In this document: in pieces, positions 1-5,830 of the stretch
Position numbering within the stretch: position 1 is the first letter of the stretch
How the letters are laid out: the number at the start of each line of letters is the position of its first letter
NCBI GenBank assembly: GCA_023227685.1
Contig: JALNVG010000073.1
Location: 1 to 10,970, forward strand
DNA: 10,970 nucleotides
Reading direction: 5' to 3'
Origin: Bacteroidaceae bacterium
Lineage (GTDB): Bacteria; Bacteroidota; Bacteroidia; Bacteroidales; Bacteroidaceae
Notes under the pieces: generated by a model
What the model was told of the DNA's origin: nothing
Database searches by the model: none
The model's input: only the letters and a program-made list of their open reading frames with translations
Position numbers and translations under genes: made by a program

Positions 1-1
1 T

Positions 2-619
2 GTTTTAATATTTCAATTTATTCTTCCTTTGGAAGTTTTGGGCATGTATCCATTGGATTTTTTGTCAAAAAGAATAAGTACGAAAAGCATAGTTGGGCAG
101 CTTCCTTATATTAATTTAAAACCGGAGTTATTGCCATTTGTTAAATATACTTCTGCTTGTTTAAGTTTAAACCAAATATGTCCAAACTTTGTTGAATGGA
201 GAAAAGCTGAATTGTTTTCGTTTTTTAAACAAAATTATTCATTGTTTGAGTTACGTTGTTTGTTTGATTCGGTAATAGAAAAAGATTTTGATTTTAAGCA
301 GTTTGTTCTTGATAATATCGAGAAGGTAGAGAATATTAATGACTGGGCTAAACTATCGCATATGAGTGTTTCATCGTTCAAACGAAATTTTAAAAAAATC
401 TTTGGAGAATCCCCAGGACAGTATTTACGTAATTATAAGCATAAAAAGATAAAAGAGGCCTTGTTAAAAACTGATAAACCAATAAAAGATTTAGCTATTT
501 ATTTTAATTTTTCTACTGCTTCTAATTTTTCGCAATATTGTAAAAAGGAATTTGGAGATACGCCATCAAATATTCGAGAAAACAATTTTAAATGTTCATA
601 TTCAGCTGAATGTTTATAG
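2..619 (+). CDS. AraC-family transcriptional regulator, C-terminal part (5' end outside window)
   Basis: This is the DNA-binding end of an AraC/XylS-type regulator. The frame is open from base 2 with no stop or convincing start before the window edge, so the true start probably lies upstream and about 205 residues are visible. The last 100 or so residues (bases about 310-600) form the two-helix-turn-helix AraC domain. The first HTH includes NINDWAKLSHMSVSSFKRNF, and the second includes PIKDLAIYFNFSTASNFS followed by the usual FGDTPSNIR ending. The visible part upstream of it is not recognisable and would be the end of a ligand-sensing or dimerisation domain. The gene is noticeably more A/T- and lysine/asparagine-rich than miaB next door, which may hint at separate ancestry. 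It has its own 3' gap of 237 bases before miaB and no clear partner, so its target is unknown. The family call is firm; the ligand and targets are not knowable here. Confidence 0.85.
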   Translation, partial: VLIFQFILPLEVLGMYPLDFLSKRISTKSIVGQLPYINLKPELLPFVKYTSACLSLNQICPNFVEWRKAELFSFFKQNYSLFELRCLFDSVIEKDFDFKQFVLDNIEKVENINDWAKLSHMSVSSFKRNFKKIFGESPGQYLRNYKHKKIKEALLKTDKPIKDLAIYFNFSTASNFSQYCKKEFGDTPSNIRENNFKCSYSAECL

Positions 620-833
620 ATTTTTTGGTGTCTTGATTGGTTCCATTTATATAAGGTCGTCCTTTGTTAATTTAGTTGAAAGTTTATTTAAATGCTAATT
701 AATTTTTTTGTGGTGTTTTTTAAATTATTTGAATCTTATATATTATTCCCCTTTCTTATCTATTGCTCATCATAACGAATAAGCTTATCAAACAAAATCT
801 ACCCCGATAGAGAAGAAAGTGGCAAAATACCTT

Positions 834-841
834 TATCTTTG
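834..841 (+). promoter_or_regulatory. Bacteroides -7 promoter box (TATCTTTG) for miaB
   Basis: TATCTTTG matches the Bacteroides primary-sigma -7 consensus TAnnTTTG exactly and sits in a typical context (AAAATACCTTTATCTTTGC). No TTTG is seen at the preferred 19-21 base spacing upstream, so the -33 element is weak or absent. Transcription starting about 6-7 bases downstream of the box would leave only around 10 bases before the miaB ATG at 857. The rest of the gap from 620 shows no gene and no convincing terminator. Confidence 0.6.
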
Positions 842-856
842 CAGAAAATTTTATTT

Positions 857-2224
857 ATGGTAAACGAATTAACAGGAGTGGACTCAAAATCTGCAACTGC
901 TGACAACAAAAAGCTGTTCATTGAAACATATGGCTGTCAAATGAATGTGGCTGACAGTGAAGTAGTAGCGTCAGTGATGCAGATGGCTGGTTATTCAGTG
1001 ACTGAGGTATTGGAAGATGCAGATGCGGTGTTTTTGAATACATGTTCAATACGCGATAATGCTGAGCAAAAAATCTATCATCGGTTGGATTTCTTTCAGT
1101 CGCTGAAAAAGAAGAAGAAAATTTTTATCGTTGGAGTACTTGGATGTATGGCCGAACGAGTAAAAGAAGAATTGATCAATAACCATAGTGTTGATTTAGT
1201 AGTTGGGCCGGATTCCTATCTGTCTTTGCCTGGACTTATTGCCTCTGTTGAGGCTGGAGAAAAGGCTATTGATGTAGAGCTATCAACCACTGAAACTTAT
1301 CGCGATGTAATTCCTTCGAGGATTTGTGGCAATCGTATTTCCGGGTTTGTATCCATTATGCGTGGGTGTAATAATTTTTGCACTTATTGTATTGTACCTT
1401 ATACTCGCGGTCGTGAGCGAAGCCGTGATGTAGAAAGTATTCTCAATGAAGTGACTGATCTTGAAACTAAAGGTTATAAAGAGATTACTTTACTAGGACA
1501 AAATGTCAATTCTTATCATTATGAAAGCTTATCGGGTGAAATTGTTACTTTTCCGATATTGCTACGTATGGTAGCAGAACGTGTTCCTGGCATACGTATT
1601 CGTTTTAGCACTTCTCATCCGAAAGATATGAGCGATGAGACTTTGTATGTTATAGCAGAAGTCCCTAACGTGTGCAAACATATCCATTTACCTGTACAAA
1701 GTGGGAGCTCAAGAATTCTTAAACTAATGAACAGGAAGTATACCCGTGAGTGGTATCTTGATAGGGTAGCTGCTATTAAGCGCATCATTCCCAATTGTGG
1801 ATTATCAACCGATATTTTTACTGGTTTTCATTCGGAAACGGAGGAAGATCATCAACTTTCTTTATCTCTGATGGAAGAATGTGCCTATGATTCTGCTTTT
1901 ATGTTTAAATACTCTGAGCGCCCGGGCACGTATGCTTCAAAGCATCTTTCTGATGATGTGCCGGAAGAAGTAAAAATTCGCCGTCTTAATGAGGTCATTG
2001 CTTTGCAAAATCGTTTATCTGCCGAATCACACAAACGTTGTGTTAATAATACCTTTGATGTGCTTGTGGAAGGATTTTCTAAAAGATCGACCAATCAGTT
2101 ATTCGGCCGCACAGAACAAAATTTTGTAGTTGTGTTTGACAAGGGAATCCATCATCCCGGTGAATATGTTCAACTCCGTGTTATCGGCAGTACATCCGCT
2201 ACGCTGATGGGAGAGGAGGTTTAA
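857..2224 (+). CDS. miaB: tRNA-2-methylthio-N6-dimethylallyladenosine synthase MiaB
   Basis: MiaB is a radical-SAM methylthiotransferase that converts i6A37 to ms2i6A37 in tRNAs reading UNN codons, using two 4Fe-4S clusters. From the ATG at 857 the protein has 455 residues, the usual family length. The N-terminal MTTase domain carries its three cluster cysteines at C27 (YGCQMNVADSE), C63 (NTCSIRDNA) and C97 (LGCMAERVKE). The radical-SAM cluster motif is C171-x3-C175-x2-C178 (GCNNFCTYCIVPYTRGRERS). The C-terminal 65 or so residues form the TRAM tRNA-binding domain. A TTG at 839 would add six residues, but it lies inside the -7 promoter box. Bacteroides homologues as I recall them begin at the MNELTG-like sequence, so ATG 857 was chosen. 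It is the first gene of a likely operon with two permeases. All catalytic residues are intact. Confidence 0.97.
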   Translation: MVNELTGVDSKSATADNKKLFIETYGCQMNVADSEVVASVMQMAGYSVTEVLEDADAVFLNTCSIRDNAEQKIYHRLDFFQSLKKKKKIFIVGVLGCMAERVKEELINNHSVDLVVGPDSYLSLPGLIASVEAGEKAIDVELSTTETYRDVIPSRICGNRISGFVSIMRGCNNFCTYCIVPYTRGRERSRDVESILNEVTDLETKGYKEITLLGQNVNSYHYESLSGEIVTFPILLRMVAERVPGIRIRFSTSHPKDMSDETLYVIAEVPNVCKHIHLPVQSGSSRILKLMNRKYTREWYLDRVAAIKRIIPNCGLSTDIFTGFHSETEEDHQLSLSLMEECAYDSAFMFKYSERPGTYASKHLSDDVPEEVKIRRLNEVIALQNRLSAESHKRCVNNTFDVLVEGFSKRSTNQLFGRTEQNFVVVFDKGIHHPGEYVQLRVIGSTSATLMGEEV

Positions 2225-2236
2225 TCAGAGTAAATT

Positions 2237-3118
2237 ATGAAAGGGAAACATGGATTTCTTTATCATTTAGTAGCGATTGTAATTTCTATTATTTGGGGAA
2301 CGACTTTTGCTTCGACTAAAGTTCTGATAACAAATGGAATGACCCCCGAGGAGATCTTTTTTATTCGTTTTTCGGTTGCTTATATTGGCATTTGGTTTTT
2401 TTCGTCCCGTAAGATTTGGGCAAATAGTAAGTGGGATGAATTTTTGTTATTATTGGTAGGACTCACAGGCGGGTCGCTTTATTTTTTGAGCGAAAATACG
2501 GCATTGGGGTTGACACAAACGACAAATGTAGCATTTATTGTTTGTACTGCTCCTTTAATGACAACTTTGCTTGCTCTTCTTTTTGATAAAGACGAAAAGG
2601 CCACGATAGGTATAATTACCGGATCACTAATGGCACTCTTCGGAGTGTTATTGGTAGTGTTTAATGGACATTTCATTTTGAAATTATCTCCTACTGGCGA
2701 TTTACTTTCTTTTATTGCAGCCTTGTCGTGGGCCTTTTACAGTTTGCTTATTAAGAGACTGGCTCAACGATACTCTATTCTATTTATTTCACGCAAAGTC
2801 TTTTTTTACGGATTAGTTACCATTTTACCTGTTTTTCTTTTTCGTTCCCCCACGTTGACTTTAAGTATGTTATTGCAGCCGTGTATCTTGTATAATTTGA
2901 TATATTTGTCTGTTGTAGCATCTTTAATCTGTTTTTTTGTATGGAATGTGGTGCTTAAACAGTTGGGACCATTGCGTGCTTCCAATTATATATATTTAAA
3001 TCCTCTTGTCGCTTCTCTTGTTTCTGCTTTTATCTTGAATGAGCGGATGACACTAGTTTTAATAATAGGATTTGTATTTATACTCGGAGGAATAGTAATA
3101 GCTGAAAAAAAATCTTAA
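2237..3118 (+). CDS. EamA/DMT-superfamily permease, first of a pair
   Basis: This is a 293-residue inner-membrane protein of the drug/metabolite transporter superfamily (EamA type), built from two similar five-helix halves, about ten hydrophobic segments in all. The first half (about residues 8-140) opens with the family hallmark IISIIWGTTF-like segment (here ISIIWGTTFASTKVLI). The second (about 155-288) begins near GDLLSFIAALSWAFYSLLIK and ends with a glutamate-containing loop (LNERMT) and a final helix. The length is normal for the family. The substrate cannot be told from sequence; members export or import amino acids, metabolites, nucleotide sugars or drugs. It begins only 12 bases after the miaB stop and its TAA overlaps the next ATG, so it is probably co-transcribed with miaB and translationally coupled to the second permease. 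Confidence 0.9.
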   Translation: MKGKHGFLYHLVAIVISIIWGTTFASTKVLITNGMTPEEIFFIRFSVAYIGIWFFSSRKIWANSKWDEFLLLLVGLTGGSLYFLSENTALGLTQTTNVAFIVCTAPLMTTLLALLFDKDEKATIGIITGSLMALFGVLLVVFNGHFILKLSPTGDLLSFIAALSWAFYSLLIKRLAQRYSILFISRKVFFYGLVTILPVFLFRSPTLTLSMLLQPCILYNLIYLSVVASLICFFVWNVVLKQLGPLRASNYIYLNPLVASLVSAFILNERMTLVLIIGFVFILGGIVIAEKKS

Positions 3119-4026
3119 TGAGAGATCTTCCTTTTTATAAACATACCGATTTTGTTGCCATAATGGCTTGTGCACTTTGGGGAACGGCTTTTGTGGGCAT
3201 TAAGATAGGATTACAGTATAATACTCCTTTGCAGTTTGCCGGGGTTCGTTTTACTTTAGCCGGTTTGATGATATTACCTTTTGTCAAAGATTTTAAACTC
3301 AAATGGAAAGTGTCAATGCAGCATTGGCGTGTTATTATTCTTATTGCTTTTCTCCAAACCACTTTACTCTATGCCCTGTTTTATTGGGGATTGGCACGCG
3401 TGCCAGCCTCTATAGGTGCTATGCTGGGAGGGGCCAGCCCGCTATTTATAGCTTTGGTAGCTCATTTCGGTATACGCAATGATAAGATGACAAAATACAA
3501 ACTGTATTGTATTTTGATGGGCTTGTTTGGTGTCATTATTATCAGTCTCAATAAAACAAGTGCGGATGGTATACTCTATCCGGCCATGGGGTTAGGTATC
3601 GTCTTTTTGCTTTTAAACAATATTACGGCTGGCTTTGGAAATGTAGCTGTGGCAAAATATGGGGATGGTTTGCCTCCGATGATGCTTAGTTCGCTATCTC
3701 TTATTATCGGAGGGTTCACTCTTTGGTTGGTTTCTTTTTTGTTTGAAGATGTATCGCTTTCGCTTAATCGGCCGGTGGCATATTATCTCGCACTTCTTTG
3801 GCTTAGTTTTCTTTCGGCTGCTGCTATTACGATGTGGTATACTCTTTTGCGTCGTCCTGGAGTCAAGGTATCTCAACTTGGTACATGGAAATTTATAATA
3901 CCTATACTTGGTGCTTGTCTGAGCTGGATTATTTTACCTGATGAATCTCCTAATCTTTTATCTCTCATTGGTATGATTTTTATTGCTGCGTCATTGATAT
4001 TGATAAATAGAAAACGAGTAAAATAA
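3118..4026 (+). CDS. EamA/DMT-superfamily permease, second of a pair
   Basis: This is a second 302-residue drug/metabolite transporter of the EamA type. It has two five-helix repeats. The first starts at FVAIMACALWGTAFVGIKIG (about residue 12), and its helix-3/4 region reads YWGLARVPASIGAMLGGASP, the loop typical of this family. The second half runs from about residue 155, includes SFLSAAAITMWYTLLRR, and ends with a basic cytoplasmic tail. Its ATG uses the last A of the preceding stop codon (TAATG), a classic sign of re-initiation and coupled production. The two permeases are clearly diverged, so they are neither a recent duplication nor near-identical copies. They could act independently or as a heteromer; the sequence does not decide. 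The substrate is unknown. The 200 bases after it contain the glyQS promoter and no strong hairpin terminator. Confidence 0.9.
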   Translation: MRDLPFYKHTDFVAIMACALWGTAFVGIKIGLQYNTPLQFAGVRFTLAGLMILPFVKDFKLKWKVSMQHWRVIILIAFLQTTLLYALFYWGLARVPASIGAMLGGASPLFIALVAHFGIRNDKMTKYKLYCILMGLFGVIIISLNKTSADGILYPAMGLGIVFLLLNNITAGFGNVAVAKYGDGLPPMMLSSLSLIIGGFTLWLVSFLFEDVSLSLNRPVAYYLALLWLSFLSAAAITMWYTLLRRPGVKVSQLGTWKFIIPILGACLSWIILPDESPNLLSLIGMIFIAASLILINRKRVK

Positions 4027-4137
4027 ATGGAACCCGCTATTTTATATTCCTGTTTTACAATGTTTTTAAGTGATTTAGGGCTTTGATTGAAGAAAAGAAT
4101 CAATTGGAAGTAATAGCTTCTCTTTTTATTTTACAAG

Positions 4138-4169
4138 TTTGTATATTTGGAAATTTTCATGTAAGTTTG
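4138..4169 (+). promoter_or_regulatory. Bacteroides-type two-part promoter for glyQS
   Basis: A TTTG (-33 element) at 4138-4141 is followed after exactly 20 bases by TAAGTTTG (-7 element) at 4162-4169, matching both consensus parts and the usual 19-21 base spacing. A second -7-like box, TATATTTG, lies at 4142-4149 but has no -33 partner at the right distance. A start near 4175 would give an A-rich leader of about 50 bases before the glyQS ATG, typical of translation initiation without a Shine-Dalgarno site in this phylum. Confidence 0.65.
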
Positions 4170-4226
4170 TAGGAATTTAGGCTTTAAGATAAATGGTTAT
4201 TGAAAATAAACAAATAAATATATACA

Positions 4227-5765
4227 ATGGCACAAGAAGATTTATTTAAGAAATTAGTATCTCATTGCAAAGAATATGGTTTTGTATTTCCTTCTAGTGA
4301 GATTTATGACGGTTTGGCTGCTGTCTATGATTATGGTCAGAATGGTGTTGAATTGAAAAATAACATCAAAAAATATTGGTGGGATAGTATGGTGCTGTTG
4401 CACGAAAATATTGTCGGACTCGACTCTTCTATTTTTATGCACCCTACTATTTGGAAAGCTTCAGGTCATATTGATGCATTTAATGATCCGTTGATAGATA
4501 ATAAAGACTCCAAGAAGCGTTATCGTGCTGATGTTTTGGTAGAAGACCAAATAGCAAAATATGATGATAAGATAAATAAGGAAGTAGCCAAGGCTGCTAA
4601 GAAGTTTGGCGATGCTTTTGATGAAAAGAAATTTCGAGCAACCAATCCCCGTATCTTGGAGCATATTTCCAAACGTGATGCTTTGCATGAATGTTATAAA
4701 AAGGCGATGAATGATAATGACTTGAATGAGTTGCGCCAGATTATTATCGATGAAGGTATCGTTTGTCCTATTTCGGGAACAAAGAATTGGACGGATGTTC
4801 GTCAGTTCAATTTAATGTTTAGCACCGAAATGGGTTCAACATCCGAAGGTTCTATGAAAGTTTATCTTCGTCCGGAAACGGCTCAAGGTATTTTTGTGAA
4901 TTTTTTGAATGTACAAAAAACCGGACGTATGAAAATACCATTTGGTATTGCACAGATTGGTAAGGCTTTTCGTAATGAGATTGTAGCCCGCCAATTTATT
5001 TTTCGTATGCGTGAGTTTGAACAGATGGAAATGCAGTTCTTCGTCCGTCCCGGCACAGAAATGGAATGGTTCAAAAAATGGAAAGAAAATCGTATGAGGT
5101 GGCATCAGAATTTAGGTTTCGGTGCGGATTGTTATCGTTTTCATGATCATGAAAAATTGGCGCATTATGCTAATGCGGCTACTGATATAGAATATTTAAT
5201 GCCTTTCGGATTCAAGGAAGTTGAGGGCATTCATTCACGTACCGATTTTGATTTGTCACAGCACGAAAAATTTTCAGGCAAGAGTATTAAATACTTTGAT
5301 GCTGAACTGAATAAATCATATACTCCTTATGATATTGAGACGTCTATTGGTGTTGATCGAATGTTTTTGAGTGTAATTTGTGCTGCTTATCATGAAGAAA
5401 TTCTTGAAAATGGAGAAACTCGTGTTGTGATGAAATTTCCACCAGCATTGGCACCTGTTAAACTGGCTGTTTTGCCATTGGTGAAGAAAGACGGTTTGCC
5501 AGAGAAAGCGTGTGAGATCATTGATGACTTGAAATTTCATTTTCACTGTCAGTACGAGGAGAAGGACAGTATTGGCAAGCGATATCGTCGCCAGGATGCT
5601 ATCGGTACTCCTTATTGTGTAACTGTTGATCATGATACGTTAAAAGATAATACTGTAACATTACGTGATCGTGATACTATGAAGCAGGAACGTGTAGCGA
5701 TTGATAAGTTAAATGATATTATAGCCGAAAGAGTTAGTATCACTTCCTTGTTGAAAAAATTGTAA
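4227..5765 (+). CDS. glyQS: glycine--tRNA ligase, homodimeric (alpha2) class II type
   Basis: This enzyme charges tRNA-Gly with glycine using ATP in the cytoplasm. The 512-residue single chain is the homodimeric type also found in eukaryotes and archaea, not the alpha2beta2 enzyme of E. coli. Visible family signatures run in order: FVFPSSEIYDGLAAVYDYGQ at the N-terminus with class II motif 1 just after it (NIKKYWWDSMV), HPTIWKASGHIDAFNDPL, RPETAQGIFVNF from R215, motif 2 FRNEI at 248-252 (arginine R249), the glycine-pocket segment IHSRTDFDLSQH, and motif 3 GVDRMF at 375-380 (arginine R378). The C-terminal 90 or so residues, from LAPVKLAVLPL onward, are the HGTP-type anticodon-binding domain. 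The ATG start agrees with the family N-terminus (about ten residues before the FVFPSSEIYDG block). It is preceded by its own promoter and followed after 65 bases by fkp. The gene is sometimes named glyS. It is complete, with nothing missing. Confidence 0.96.
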   Translation: MAQEDLFKKLVSHCKEYGFVFPSSEIYDGLAAVYDYGQNGVELKNNIKKYWWDSMVLLHENIVGLDSSIFMHPTIWKASGHIDAFNDPLIDNKDSKKRYRADVLVEDQIAKYDDKINKEVAKAAKKFGDAFDEKKFRATNPRILEHISKRDALHECYKKAMNDNDLNELRQIIIDEGIVCPISGTKNWTDVRQFNLMFSTEMGSTSEGSMKVYLRPETAQGIFVNFLNVQKTGRMKIPFGIAQIGKAFRNEIVARQFIFRMREFEQMEMQFFVRPGTEMEWFKKWKENRMRWHQNLGFGADCYRFHDHEKLAHYANAATDIEYLMPFGFKEVEGIHSRTDFDLSQHEKFSGKSIKYFDAELNKSYTPYDIETSIGVDRMFLSVICAAYHEEILENGETRVVMKFPPALAPVKLAVLPLVKKDGLPEKACEIIDDLKFHFHCQYEEKDSIGKRYRRQDAIGTPYCVTVDHDTLKDNTVTLRDRDTMKQERVAIDKLNDIIAERVSITSLLKKL

Positions 5766-5778
5766 TTAGTTGTAAAAT

Positions 5779-5795
5779 AAATATTTAAAATATTT
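5779..5795. repeat. two tandem AAATATTT palindromes in the glyQS-fkp gap
   Basis: AAATATTT occurs twice, at 5779-5786 and 5788-5795, separated by one A. Because the unit is its own reverse complement, the pair is both a direct and an inverted repeat. It has no GC and is too weak to act as a terminator. It may be a binding site or simply AT-rich filler. The 65-base gap contains no TAnnTTTG box, so fkp may depend on read-through from glyQS. Confidence 0.3.
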
Positions 5796-5830
5796 CATGC
5801 TAAAAAACGAGAAAAAGACAAGTCGTTGAA

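Noticed and set aside
29..31. TTG at 29 as the true start of the AraC-type gene
   Set aside because: The frame is open to the window edge, and a protein starting here would lack most of a normal N-terminal domain; a start outside the window is more likely.
620..833. Searched for a small RNA, tRNA or small gene in the gap before miaB
   Set aside because: No cloverleaf, no conserved reading frame and no strong hairpin were seen; it is AT-rich spacer apart from the promoter at its end.
839..856. TTG start giving a six-residue longer MiaB
   Set aside because: The codon is part of the TATCTTTG promoter box, and recalled homologues begin at the following ATG region.
4083..4130. Possible terminator after the second permease (TTGATT/AATCAA, then GAAG/CTTC followed by a T-rich run)
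   Set aside because: The stems are only 6 and 4 bp and AT-rich; they are too weak to call without folding energies or transcript ends.
5316..5633. 105-codon open frame on the minus strand inside glyQS
   Set aside because: It lies wholly within a strongly conserved gene, has no family resemblance or promoter, and is a shadow frame. The same applies to the other minus-strand frames inside miaB, the permeases, fkp and the LtaS-like gene.
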